Assembly: GCA_033850885.1 (NCBI GenBank)
Contig: JAWWPG010000057.1
Span: 1-22,596, forward strand
Source of the DNA: JAWWPG01 sp033850885
Lineage (GTDB): Bacteria > Actinomycetota > Actinomycetes > Propionibacteriales > Nocardioidaceae
Length of the DNA: 22,596 nucleotides
Direction: 5' to 3'
Shown here: in pieces, positions 14,290 to 22,537 of the stretch
Layout: the number at the start of each line of letters is the position of its first letter
Numbering within the stretch: position 1 is the stretch's first letter
The notes under the pieces: generated by a model
Database searches by the model: none
The model's input: only the letters and a program-made list of their open reading frames with translations
Told to the model about the DNA's origin: nothing
Made by a program: the position numbers and the translations under genes

Positions 14290-14307
14290 TCACCTAGAGG
14301 ACCTTCC

Positions 14308-14622
14308 ATGCGCGCGGAATCCCGTGAGGTCGCCCACACCGTCGTCGCTGTCACCGGCGCCAGTTCTGGCATCGGAGCCGCGACCGCGCGGCCCCTTGCG
14401 CTGGATCGCGAGGTCCGACCCGAAGGAATCCGGGTCACCACGACCCACCCGCCCGGCGTTCACACCGAGTTGGCGATCGGCGCCGGGCGCACCGAGAGTG
14501 ATCCAGGATTCGAGGACATGCGAGCCGAGGATGTCGTGCACGCGATCACCATCGTGCTGCGACAGCCGCGGCTGGTTCGTAGCACCCAGTGGCAGCTGTG
14601 GAGCATGGGGCAGAGCAGTTGA
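14308..14622 (+). pseudogene. Short-chain dehydrogenase/reductase with the central part deleted
   Basis: The first ~28 residues contain the SDR coenzyme motif VVAVTGASSGIGAATARPLA, but the text jumps at once to LDREVRPEGIRVTTTHPPGVHTEL, which in SDRs follows the catalytic Tyr-x-x-x-Lys helix. About 130-140 residues, including the NNAG strand, catalytic Ser, and YxxxK, are missing, and the frame is preserved across the join. The C-terminal part (EDMRAEDVVHAITIVLRQP) is also SDR-like. At 104 residues, against ~250 for the family, it cannot be an active reductase. AGAGGA before ATG 14308 is a usable ribosome-binding site, so a short protein may still be made. Confidence 0.75.
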
Positions 14623-14698
14623 CCCCCCGGCCGCCGTCGGCTCGAGTTGCGTCGAACGGGCAGCACCGCGGCACGGGCGCGGAACGCCCAGCGTCCTG

Positions 14699-16279
14699 AT
14701 GTCCGACACCGCCGCATCGGCCTGGGCACCCCTCAGGATCACGATCTTCCGCACGTTGTGGATCGCGGTACTCGTCAGCAACGTCGGCACCTGGATGCAG
14801 ACCGTCGGCGCCCAGTGGCTGCTGGTTCACGACACCCACGCCGCACTACTCGTCCCCCTCGTGCAGACCGCCTCCGCGTTGCCGGCGGTGGTGTTCTCGC
14901 CGATCGCCGGCGTTCTTGCCGACATCCTCGACCGACGCCTTCTACTCCTGTCGGTTTTGCTGGGGATGACCGCGGTGGGCGTGGTGCTCACCGTGTTGAC
15001 CGCTGCGGACCGGATGCCGGCCTCGCTGCTCCTCACCTTCACCTTCGCGCTCGGCGCGGGCGCAATCCTGATCGCGCCGACCTACCAGTCGTTGGTACCC
15101 AACCTGGTGCCGCGAGACCAACTACGCAACGCGGCGGCGCTCAGCTCGATCAACGTCAACCTGGCCCGGGCTGTCGGCCCGGCGCTCGCGGGAATTGTGA
15201 TCGCACGCACCGGAGTGACCACCGTGTTCGGGCTGAACACGGCGACCTTCCTGGTGTACGCGATCGTGGTCGCCTCGCATCCTCGCCTGGGCGGGACAGC
15301 CGCCTCCCCCGAGGGTCTCCTGAGCGGACTGCGCGCAGGAGGCAGATACGTCCGCCACTCGCCGGTGGTGCGTCGAATCCTGCTGCGCGCGTCGCTGTTC
15401 CTCGTACCTGGCAGCGCGCTGTGGGCGCTCCTCCCGCTGGTTGCGACCCGACGGCTGGGCCTCGGATCAGGCGGGTACGGAGTGCTGCTCGGTGCGCTCG
15501 GTGTCGGCGCCGTCGGCGGTGCGGTCGTCCTGCCTCGGCTGCGCGGTCGGCTGTCGAACAACGCGATGATGGTGGTAGCCAGCCTGGTCTACGCGGCTGC
15601 ACTGGTGGTGGTAGGCCTCTCCCCCGACCTCCCGCTCTCCCTGTTCGTGCTACTGCTGGCAGGCGCCGCCTGGATCACGTTCCTGTCGAACGTGAACGCG
15701 TCCCTGCAACTGTTCCTGCCGGAGTGGGTGCGCGGGCGCGGCCTGTCGGTCTACCAGATGGTCTTGTTCGGAGGGCAGGCGGCCGGCGCATTGGTCTGGG
15801 GAGTCGTCGCCGAAAGCGCTGGCTTGGTCCCCAGTCTCATCGTCGCCGCACTCGTGATGGGCACCGGGGCCGCCACGGTCGTCGTCTGGCCGTTCCAAGA
15901 CACCGACGGCCTGGACCGGACCCTGGTGCGGTGGCCGGAGCCCGAGTTCGACTTCGAGCCAGCGCTGCCTGAGGGCCCTGTCCTGGTCGAGATCACCTAC
16001 ACCGTCGCCGGTGACAAAGAGCGGGAGTTTCTACAGTCGATGGTCCAGCTCAAACAATCGAGGCTGCGGACCGGTGGCACCGCCTGGGGGCTGTACCGGC
16101 CCGCACAAGGGTCACGGCAGTTCGTGGAGGTCTTTCGCGTGCCCACCTGGGACGAGCACCTGCGGCAGCATCGCGAGCGGCAGACCGGGACCGACGTCGG
16201 CTTTCACGACGCTGTCTTCGCGCTCTCCGACCCGCCGCCGACGACGATCCACTACCTCGCCGTCGATGTCGGTCCGTAA
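14699..16279 (+). CDS. MFS_3-type transporter with C-terminal soluble domain
   Basis: A 526-residue major facilitator protein of the MFS_3 (transmembrane secretion effector, enterobactin exporter-like) family. Residues ~10-410 hold about twelve hydrophobic segments; FRTLWIAVLVSNVGTWMQTVGAQWLL (17-42, read in parts) is the family start, and DILDRRLLL is the loop 2-3 motif. Residues 428-526 form a soluble domain (VLVEITYTVAGDKEREF... WDEHLRQHRERQTGTDV) resembling a dimeric alpha/beta barrel, known from other MFS_3 proteins. ATG 14699 is chosen from the family N-terminus; the frame is open far upstream but overlaps the reductase and SDR remnant there. Likely an efflux pump; substrate unknown, and nothing ties it to aromatic-acid uptake. 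Confidence 0.9.
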   Translation: MSDTAASAWAPLRITIFRTLWIAVLVSNVGTWMQTVGAQWLLVHDTHAALLVPLVQTASALPAVVFSPIAGVLADILDRRLLLLSVLLGMTAVGVVLTVLTAADRMPASLLLTFTFALGAGAILIAPTYQSLVPNLVPRDQLRNAAALSSINVNLARAVGPALAGIVIARTGVTTVFGLNTATFLVYAIVVASHPRLGGTAASPEGLLSGLRAGGRYVRHSPVVRRILLRASLFLVPGSALWALLPLVATRRLGLGSGGYGVLLGALGVGAVGGAVVLPRLRGRLSNNAMMVVASLVYAAALVVVGLSPDLPLSLFVLLLAGAAWITFLSNVNASLQLFLPEWVRGRGLSVYQMVLFGGQAAGALVWGVVAESAGLVPSLIVAALVMGTGAATVVVWPFQDTDGLDRTLVRWPEPEFDFEPALPEGPVLVEITYTVAGDKEREFLQSMVQLKQSRLRTGGTAWGLYRPAQGSRQFVEVFRVPTWDEHLRQHRERQTGTDVGFHDAVFALSDPPPTTIHYLAVDVGP

Positions 16280-16406
16280 GGCCGCGCCGCCGAGCGCCCA
16301 TCGATGCCACCACTTGCGTCAAGGCCTAGCGGTTCCAGCAGACCAATGAAGATATTCCGCGAGGAAGGCCTGACGGACACGGCCGGCATAGGCGTCGTTT
16401 GGCGAC

Positions 16407-17993
16407 TCAACGGACTCGTGCGTGGCGGAGTCGCCAGGCGCGCACTGCCAGATGCAGGTTGAGCTTTGTGTCGACGTCGGCGAGGTCGTGGCCGGAGATC
16501 TCAGTGATTCGGCTGAGCCGGTAGCGCAGCGTGTTGCGGTGGATGAAGAGCGCACGTGCCGTGTCGTCGTACTTGCCTCCAAGATCCAGGTACGTCGCAA
16601 GCGTGGGTACGAGATCGGTGCCTTGACCGTCGTCATAGCGCATGAGGTCGCCCAGCCAGTCGTTGATCAGACGTTCGACCTCACCGACGTTGCCGTCAAG
16701 GGCGAGGATCCTTTCGACGCCCAGATCGGAGTAGGCGATGAAGCCGCGCGCGTCGCTGGACTGCCGCAGAGCGGTGAGCGCTCTCTTCGCCTGCTCATAG
16801 GCACGAGGGATGTGCTCCGGCGAAGTGATCGACTCGCCCTTGGCAATCACGCCGTCGGTGTCGCCGTGCGCGCGACACAGGTCCTCGTACAGCCGACCGA
16901 TGTCGACCCCGTGATGGGCGAGGACCACGACGATGCCCTGGTTCCGGGTCACCAGGCAAGGCAGACGCTGGTGTGCCATGGCGGTCCGGATGCGATCGAC
17001 GTCGCGGTCGTTGGCCCGCGAACCCGTGTCGGATGACCACATCGACACAACCAGGTCGTGGCGAACGCGAAGGTCGTGGCCCTGAGCGGCTGCGCGGTCG
17101 ATGGCCACCTGGGCAGGGATGCCGTCGAAAAGGTCCTCGAGAAGGTCTCGGCTCAGTCGGTTCTCGATCTCGCTCATCGCTGCGGCATGGGCCCTGAGCA
17201 GTCCGAGCGCGACGCTGGCGTACTGCAGAGCGAAGTTTGCGTTCTCGTTGCCCTGTCCCTTGTCCGTCGGCATCTCTAGTTCGACGGTGCCGAACTCCGG
17301 GCGTCCGCCGATCACCGCCACGAGGGGATCTCCCTTGCTGGCCACGGGTGGCTCGTCGGCCAACTCGACCCGCGTCGTCTCGTGCGCGAACCCGTCCCGC
17401 AGGACGACGGCGAACCCTGTGAGTCGGCTCAGTGAGGTGGCCAGGTCCAGCTCGGTCCCCGTGGCAACGAGGTGGATGAACTCCTCCTGCACCGCCTCCC
17501 GGTGGCGGAGGGCGGCCAGGGTGCAAACCAGCTCGGTGTTGGCCGCGTCGAGCTCGACTGCGCGTCGGTGGTCGCGCTCGTGCAGCTCCGCATCCACGAG
17601 CGCCGCACCGAGGAGGTGGCCGAGCCGTTCGATGACGAACACCTGCTCGGCATCCGGTCGGGTGGAGCTTCTCAGAACCAGCTGACCCGGTGACCCTGAC
17701 AAGGCCGCGACGGCCGTCGTACACGTCCAAGAGTCGCCTTGGTCCTCGACGAACGCACGTCCACCGAGCCGGAGGCTGGACTTCGCTGGTTGGCCCGGAG
17801 GCCAGGAGATCCACTCCTGGTCACGTTGAAACGTGACGCGCACCAGCTGGCACCGGGTCACCGCCTCCACCGAATGGACCAGTACGTCGATGACCTCGTC
17901 GACGTCGTGGCGATCGAGCATCAGCATCGACATCACCAGCAGTTCCTGGAGCCCAGTCAAGGCACGCCGCAGGTCCGGCTCGCTGTTCGTCAA
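16407..17993 (-). CDS. PucR/CdaR-family transcriptional regulator with GAF-like sensor region
   Basis: A ~528-residue regulator. The N-terminal region (~15-150) resembles a GAF-like sensor, followed by a helical linker rich in charged heptads (~150-190, ERDHRRAVELDAANTEL). The middle holds the PucR/CdaR region with the conserved GFAVVLRDGF segment. The C-terminal PucR helix-turn-helix spans 461-528, with signature RNTLRYRLSRITEISG (486-501). The start is uncertain: TTG 17993 is preferred because it clears the upstream MEDS gene, but TTG 18074 would overlap that gene by 38 bp. It follows the MEDS gene on the same strand, so both are probably co-transcribed and may act together. Targets could include the convergent transporter gene, but this is only inferred. 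Confidence 0.85.
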   Translation of the reverse strand: MTNSEPDLRRALTGLQELLVMSMLMLDRHDVDEVIDVLVHSVEAVTRCQLVRVTFQRDQEWISWPPGQPAKSSLRLGGRAFVEDQGDSWTCTTAVAALSGSPGQLVLRSSTRPDAEQVFVIERLGHLLGAALVDAELHERDHRRAVELDAANTELVCTLAALRHREAVQEEFIHLVATGTELDLATSLSRLTGFAVVLRDGFAHETTRVELADEPPVASKGDPLVAVIGGRPEFGTVELEMPTDKGQGNENANFALQYASVALGLLRAHAAAMSEIENRLSRDLLEDLFDGIPAQVAIDRAAAQGHDLRVRHDLVVSMWSSDTGSRANDRDVDRIRTAMAHQRLPCLVTRNQGIVVVLAHHGVDIGRLYEDLCRAHGDTDGVIAKGESITSPEHIPRAYEQAKRALTALRQSSDARGFIAYSDLGVERILALDGNVGEVERLINDWLGDLMRYDDGQGTDLVPTLATYLDLGGKYDDTARALFIHRNTLRYRLSRITEISGHDLADVDTKLNLHLAVRAWRLRHARVR

Positions 17994-18036
17994 CGCACTT
18001 CTCTTGAGGGAGGGTCCGAGAGGGTCATCGCTGGAT

Positions 18037-18588
18037 CTACACAGCGGGAACGTAGAAGGGGTTTTCCAGCACAAGGCCGGAGAGCCAGATCTGGGGGTGC
18101 ACCTTCATAGCCTCGAACACAACGCCGGTGCCTAGGTCGTCGATGTCATACAGGCACAGGATGGACTGGGGATGCCGGGCGGCGAAATCTTTGAGACGGG
18201 CCTCGTAGTCCAACAGATCCGCGACCGACGGTAGTTGTGTGAGCCACCACGTGGCCTCCGCGCTTAGGCGGACGAATGGGGCGCCGTCGTCGCCCAGAGC
18301 CGTGCTGACGGTCGCCTCCCAGAAGGCGAGGATCTCATCGATGTCAAAGTTGTCCTTCGAGAAGACCGGGTCCGCCGCCGTTCGCACGATCAGTTCGCCA
18401 GGCCTGTCGGCGCTCCCGAACGCTTGTACGCGATCAGGATGCTGGTCGCTCACGGCGACGAAGCAGGTGTGCCCTGCCTGGAGGCCCTCCGAGACGTAGG
18501 GACCAAGCAGCTCGTCGCGCTGAGCGACGCCTCGGTACATGCAGCACAGGTGTGTGCCGGGTGCGAGCTCGAGTGCCTGGGAGTTCAT
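18037..18588 (-). CDS. MEDS-domain sensory protein
   Basis: A 183-residue protein consisting of a single MEDS domain, the sensory domain of DcmR, which regulates dichloromethane use, and of methanogen regulators. Typical segments are HLCCMYRG (13-20), DELLGPYVSEGLQAGHTCFVAV, and the late ILCLYD (143-148) with PFYVP at the end. There is no DNA-binding domain, unlike DcmR, and no membrane segment. GAGG about 5 nt before ATG 18588 serves as ribosome-binding site. It precedes the PucR-type regulator by about 40 bp on the same strand, so it may supply a ligand or redox signal to it. The pair of cysteines near the N-terminus (CC, 15-16) is a candidate sensing site. Confidence 0.82.
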   Translation of the reverse strand: MNSQALELAPGTHLCCMYRGVAQRDELLGPYVSEGLQAGHTCFVAVSDQHPDRVQAFGSADRPGELIVRTAADPVFSKDNFDIDEILAFWEATVSTALGDDGAPFVRLSAEATWWLTQLPSVADLLDYEARLKDFAARHPQSILCLYDIDDLGTGVVFEAMKVHPQIWLSGLVLENPFYVPAV

Positions 18589-19123
18589 CGAACCTCGCCA
18601 ACTGTTGCAATGCGCCAGCGTTCATTGTCGCACGCCGGGGCCTGATGAGGCGTATGAGAAGGCGTCCATGGTCGTGATGCCCAGGGCGTTGTCCGCGCCG
18701 CATCGGCGAGCCTGCCTCGCGGACCAAGCCCCCGCATGAAAGGCCCTGGATAGTTCATCGCTTTCACCGACCGGAGCTCCTCGTGCCGCACGCTGACGCT
18801 GCCTTGACCCCGGGGGCCCGTACGCGGCTGGCTCAGCTCTTCGTGGACCCGGCTGAATCTACAGAGCAGCAGCCAGGATGCTCAGAGCCGCACGCGAGGA
18901 ATCGGGCACCTGCCAGTCGCCCTGGTGGGTGAGATGGTGGTGGAACGGATATAAGAGACAGCCGTTGGATTTCCCTTACCGGTGGTCCTGGCGGTTTCGG
19001 ACCGAAATCCCGGCCCGAGAGGGCACCTCCGCCACCGCATGGCGCCCGGCTGTTGCACCGTCACTTCACCATGCGGGTGGACGTGCGACGCGACGGCACT
19101 AGTGGCCGGGCAGTGGGTGCGAG
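18589..19123. other. Gene-free stretch with a 12-base match to the Tn5 mosaic end
   Basis: No protein-like frame was found on either strand. TATAAGAGACAG at 18950-18961 equals the inner 12 bases of the 19-base Tn5 mosaic end used in transposase-based sequencing libraries. TTTCGGACCGAAA (about 18997-19009) is a small palindrome. The start-side promoter of the MEDS gene must lie near the left end, but no convincing boxes were seen. Confidence 0.4.
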
Positions 19124-20251
19124 TTACTGCCGGTCGGATGTGCTGAAGGCGAAGGCGCCGGTGTCGGTGCCGGCGTAAATCCGTGAGCCGCCGGCTGTGG
19201 TGGCGAGGGTAAAGACTGAGGTTCCGGCGAGGCCGTCGCTGATGGCGGTCCAGTGAAGACCCCCGTCCGTGGATTTGTATGCGGTTCCGGGGCTCCCATA
19301 GTAGCGGCTTCCTGCGTATACGGTGCCTGCGACGAGGGGGTCGGCGACGACTGCGAACATGTGGACTTGGGTGATGCCGTTGACCATCAGAGCCCAGGTC
19401 TTCCCGCTGTTGGTCGACTTGTACACGCCGCCTTGACCGTTGTCTTTTCCTGCGACGGCTGCATAGATCGTGGCCGTGTCGAGCGGGTCGACTGACAGCC
19501 CGTACACGACGTAGCCGTCCGGAAGTGGGAGGGTGTCGACCCACATCTTCCCGCCGTTCGTGGTCTTGTACACTCCTGCAACGCCGCTCCCGAACAGGCT
19601 GTCAGTCCCGGCATAGACAGTCCGCGGGTTCGCAGGGTCGATCTGCAAGGACCGGACGAAGCCAATATTGACTCCGCTGACCCATGTCCAGCTGGCAGCG
19701 CCGTTGGTCGACTTGAATACACCTCCACCGGTGCCCGCATAGACCGTGCGCGGCCTCAGCGGATCGACGGCCAGCGCCCATGTGTTGTCGCTAGTGAGTC
19801 CGTTGCTCATGTCGGTCCAGGTGGTCCCGCCGTCGGAGCTCTTGTACAGCCCGCCGCCTGCATAGACAACGTGGCGATTTACTGGGTTCACTGCGAGAGC
19901 GAAGACCTCCGCGAGGTTGCTGGGCAGCCCGGACATACGGGTCCAGCTACGTCCGCCGTCCGTCGACTTGTAGGCGCCTTGAGCGTCAGTGCCGGCGTAG
20001 ACCGTTGCCTGGCCCGAGGGGTCAGGCGCCAGGGCGACGACGTCGTACCCCGACAGACCGCGCGCCGCCCAGAAGCCTGCCGCGTTCGCGAGCGGCCGTT
20101 CTGCGATTGCGCCCGTGCGGGATGCCGCGTCCGGACCCGGAAATCCAGCTCGGTCGATGCCCTCCGCCGTGGAGACTCGAACACCTAGTCCGGCCGGAAC
20201 AGCCAAAAGGAGGGCAAGCACGCATGAGGCGAGAAGCCCGTACCTAGGCAT
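19124..20251 (-). CDS. Secreted Asp-box (BNR/sortilin-like) beta-propeller protein
   Basis: A 375-residue exported protein. Residues 1-~29 form a signal peptide with a hydrophobic LLASCVLALLLAVPAGLG core and no convincing lipobox. Six Asp boxes (S/T-x-D/N-x-G-x-x-W) occur at 96-103, 138-145, 181-188, 230-237, 279-286 and 327-334, spaced ~42-49 residues, each preceded by a TVYAG-type strand; the last YAGTDTGAFAF strand closes a probable seven-bladed propeller. Asp boxes are structural; glycosidases, photosystem assembly factors and sortilin-type proteins share them, and no catalytic set is visible. GAGGGG about 7 nt before ATG 20251 is the ribosome-binding site. It stands alone, so function is undetermined; a wall-associated or glycan-binding role is possible. 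Confidence 0.88.
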   Translation of the reverse strand: MPRYGLLASCVLALLLAVPAGLGVRVSTAEGIDRAGFPGPDAASRTGAIAERPLANAAGFWAARGLSGYDVVALAPDPSGQATVYAGTDAQGAYKSTDGGRSWTRMSGLPSNLAEVFALAVNPVNRHVVYAGGGLYKSSDGGTTWTDMSNGLTSDNTWALAVDPLRPRTVYAGTGGGVFKSTNGAASWTWVSGVNIGFVRSLQIDPANPRTVYAGTDSLFGSGVAGVYKTTNGGKMWVDTLPLPDGYVVYGLSVDPLDTATIYAAVAGKDNGQGGVYKSTNSGKTWALMVNGITQVHMFAVVADPLVAGTVYAGSRYYGSPGTAYKSTDGGLHWTAISDGLAGTSVFTLATTAGGSRIYAGTDTGAFAFSTSDRQ

Positions 20252-20952
20252 GAGGAACCCCTCTATGATCGGAAACCCCCAGGTTAACCTGTAAGGGTAA
20301 AAACCTCATCATTAGAACATATGCTGTGCGAGCAATCTTGATCGCGCCTAACTCGGAGAGCGGCACCCCTCCTGGCCTCAGCACCGAGGTGCGGGGCGCT
20401 GGACGAGCGCGGTCATCGCCTCTGTTCTCGCTCCGATCATTCGGTTCATGTGACCTCTAGGTGTTGAGGCTGGCGTGAACTACGCATAGCGTCTTATTGC
20501 CGCAAAGCAGACGGATTGCTGCCATGCTCTGATGGACCCGAGCTCCTCGCGCAACCATGGAACTGTTTCGCCGAGCGACGAAGGCCGGCGTCCCCTTCCA
20601 CGGTTCCCCTGGATGTAAAGGGAACGTATGTCTCGTCGGTCAGTTTTCGATCGAAGGATCGTCCGTCTGCGGCCAGTTCGAGAGCACGGACACGTTTCAG
20701 CTTCGCTGTTGCGAGTGTCCGCACCGTGCTTCTCCTAGGATCTAGGCTTCTCGTCCAGTCTCTCGCATGACGCGAGGCAGCCGCCGCGTCCTCCCGAGTC
20801 ACGCGACCACGGGGACGGTCCTGGAGCTCGGACCTACTTCCGCGCAGCACGGACCAGCGTTGCTGGGGTGGTTGCTGTGGTAAGCGTAAGAAGCAGTCTC
20901 GGATTCCTCCGATACTCTCGCTGACCTGCATTTTCTCGGTCGGGCTGACAGT
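20252..20952. other. 700-bp stretch without a recognised gene; AT-richer promoter region at its left
   Basis: The first ~90 bp (20260-20345) are unusually AT-rich and probably contain the promoter of the minus-strand propeller gene; TAATGAT read on the minus strand is a -10 candidate. AGGTTAACCT (20281-20290) is a perfect 10-bp palindrome 30 bp before that gene's start and may be an operator. GTTCCC/GGGAAC (20603-20625) is a further inverted repeat. Open frames here have shadow-like composition, and I assign no gene. Confidence 0.45.
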
Positions 20953-21570
20953 GTGCTGGTTCAGGACACCAACGAGACAAGTGACCGGCCGAGGCTCACC
21001 CCCAAGGGAGCCCGCACCCGGGCACGCATAGAGGAGGAGGCCGCCGCCCTGATCCATGAGCGCGGCGTGGCGGCCACCACCTTGGAAGACGTCAAGGCGG
21101 CGGCAGAAGTCAGCGGCTCACAGATGTACCACTACTTCCCGGACAAGAACCAGCTCGTGCAGGCGGTCATCGACTACCAAGCCGACAACATCGTCACACG
21201 CAACGCGCACGCGCTCGCACGTGCGAACGGCGTCGAAGCCTGGCGGAAGATGGTGATCACTGCAGCAAGGCGCACCCAAGCACGAGGCGGCTGCCAACTC
21301 GGTTCGCTTGGTGGCCAACTCGCCGAGACCGACCCCGAGGCCCGAGCGCTCATCGCGGCCGGATTTGATCAGTGGGCATCCGCCCTCAGCGATGGACTCA
21401 GACCCCTTCATACAGAGGGGAGACTCCCGTCCGACATCGACCCGGACGACCTCGCCACGACTCTGCTCGCGACCCTCGAAGGAGGGCTTCTACTCGCCCA
21501 AGTTCAACGGGACATCCGTCCGTTCGAAACTGCGGTCAACACCCTCCTCGCTCTCGCCCTCGGCAAATAG
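20953..21570 (+). CDS. TetR/AcrR-family transcriptional regulator
   Basis: A 205-residue TetR repressor. The N-terminal helix-turn-helix runs from about 20 to 66, with RTRARIEEEAAALIHERGVAATTLEDV and the recognition helix segment SGSQMYHYFPDKNQLVQAVI. The C-terminal ligand domain includes GGCQLGSLGGQLAETDPEAR (about 112-131), a pattern of the AcuR/YxaF-like subgroup that often controls oxidoreductase or efflux genes. GTG 20953 is the first start before the conserved region; the ribosome-binding site is weak. No divergent partner gene lies immediately upstream and the gene to the right is convergent, so its target is not obvious from context. Confidence 0.9.
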   Translation: MLVQDTNETSDRPRLTPKGARTRARIEEEAAALIHERGVAATTLEDVKAAAEVSGSQMYHYFPDKNQLVQAVIDYQADNIVTRNAHALARANGVEAWRKMVITAARRTQARGGCQLGSLGGQLAETDPEARALIAAGFDQWASALSDGLRPLHTEGRLPSDIDPDDLATTLLATLEGGLLLAQVQRDIRPFETAVNTLLALALGK

Positions 21571-21705
21571 CCCACACCTTCTCGAGATGCGCTCCACGGC
21601 ACCATCAGTCCCCTGATCCGACCTCTCTGCCTGAGCACTCACATGCCGCAGGGCGCGCGGTCTTGCCGATGAGCGGTCGCCTTCGGTCCAGCCGGGGGCC
21701 ACGAT

Positions 21706-22227
21706 TTAGCCTGAGGCGTACCCCAGCCGCAGGTGGTCGTGATGACTTCCCCACGTCAGGTCGAAAGACCAACAGCCCGGCAACGGGAGGTCGACGATCG
21801 AGGGTCCCGGAGCCGGGTCAACCGTGCGAGTCACCGTCTGCCCTTTCCCTTCCAGTGTGGCCCGGATCTGTAGCGGGCCATCAACCGCACCGACCCTGGC
21901 CACCCAGAGGATCTTGTTGTTCTTCCCCGCAACGGGCGGCGCCGCCAAAGGGTGATGCGAAACCCACACGATGGCCGCCATGTCCCCCTTGTCACCGAGG
22001 ACGTAAGGCACCGAAGGATTAGGTCCGGAGAAGCCTGACCTCGCCCACCGTGGGAGAAGCCTTGACGGGTAGCCGGTTCGGCACGCCACAGTTCGTGCGG
22101 GTGACGTTGTCGACGACGTGGTGGCGGTAGGCCCATGGTCGGCGGCCGAATGGGGAGCCCCGGAGCCACCGGACGTGCACCCCGCAAGTGCGAACGCGAC
22201 AAGCAGGCTCAACGCGATCCGCGTCAC
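21706..22227 (-). CDS. Putative lipoprotein of unknown function
   Basis: A 173-residue exported protein with a lipoprotein signal: MTRIALSLLVAFALAGC, where Cys17 follows the lipobox LAG. A Ser/Thr/Gly-rich linker runs to about residue 45, followed by a compact domain with SVPYVLGDKGDMAAIVWVSHHPL, NNKILWVARVG and a C-terminal GCWSFDLTWGSHHDHL. Closely similar domains occur in actinobacterial lipoproteins of unknown role. Two cysteines (in ACRTGYP and GCWSF) may form a disulfide. The start GTG 22227 is fixed by the signal peptide, though its ribosome-binding site is weak. It is convergent with the TetR gene. Confidence 0.8.
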   Translation of the reverse strand: MTRIALSLLVAFALAGCTSGGSGAPHSAADHGPTATTSSTTSPARTVACRTGYPSRLLPRWARSGFSGPNPSVPYVLGDKGDMAAIVWVSHHPLAAPPVAGKNNKILWVARVGAVDGPLQIRATLEGKGQTVTRTVDPAPGPSIVDLPLPGCWSFDLTWGSHHDHLRLGYASG

Positions 22228-22481
22228 ACGCCGAGGCTACGCCCACCGATCAGGGAAGTCGGCTGGTCGGAGTGATCGGGTGCACGCTCATGCCACGTTC
22301 AGCGCAGTCTTTGCCGAGGAGCAGGTGGGTCACTCCGTCAGCGTCAGCCGTTCACGTGACTCTGAAACCCAGCGGGCATATTCAGGTTTGAAGGGCTAGC
22401 CAGCACTCGTTCCAGCAGCGCGGACAAGTTCCACAGCGCTATCTGCTCGGCTTGGGGGCCCAGAGTTCCCTGGCTAAATGT
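22228..22481. other. Intergenic stretch between two divergently oriented lipoprotein genes
   Basis: Upstream region of both lipoprotein genes. No gene was recognised; the short plus-strand frames here have no protein-like composition. The right end carries the extended -10 promoter described separately. Confidence 0.4.
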
Positions 22482-22487
22482 TATACT
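22479..22487 (+). promoter_or_regulatory. Extended -10 promoter of the terminal lipoprotein gene
   Basis: TGTTATACT combines a TG extension with a near-consensus TATACT hexamer (22482-22487) in an otherwise GC-rich region. No good -35 box is seen, as is allowed for extended -10 promoters. It would give a leader of about 44 nt before the ATG at 22538. Confidence 0.5.
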
Positions 22488-22537
22488 TTGTTCAGTCGAG
22501 CCCGGTTTCCTGCCGCTCGTGAGGGAAGTGAGCGGAC

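Noticed and set aside
14015..14698. Upstream extension of the transporter frame to 14015
   Set aside because: It runs out of frame through the reductase gene and the SDR remnant, with low-complexity Ser/Arg/Pro composition; the family N-terminus begins at 14699.
18641..18668. CTGATGAG followed by GAGAAG, recalling a hammerhead ribozyme core
   Set aside because: The required GAAA and flanking pairing stems are absent.
18882..19544. 220-codon minus-strand frame
   Set aside because: His/Arg-rich shadow of the propeller gene that extends into gene-free DNA; no motif.
20603..20625. GTTCCC/GGGAAC inverted repeat as an operator
   Set aside because: Only 6-bp arms in gene-free DNA, over 300 bp from the nearest start codon; too weak to call.
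20494..21057. 187-codon minus-strand frame before the TetR gene
   Set aside because: Considered as a transposase or unknown gene; no recognisable motif, overlaps the TetR start region, composition like a shadow frame.
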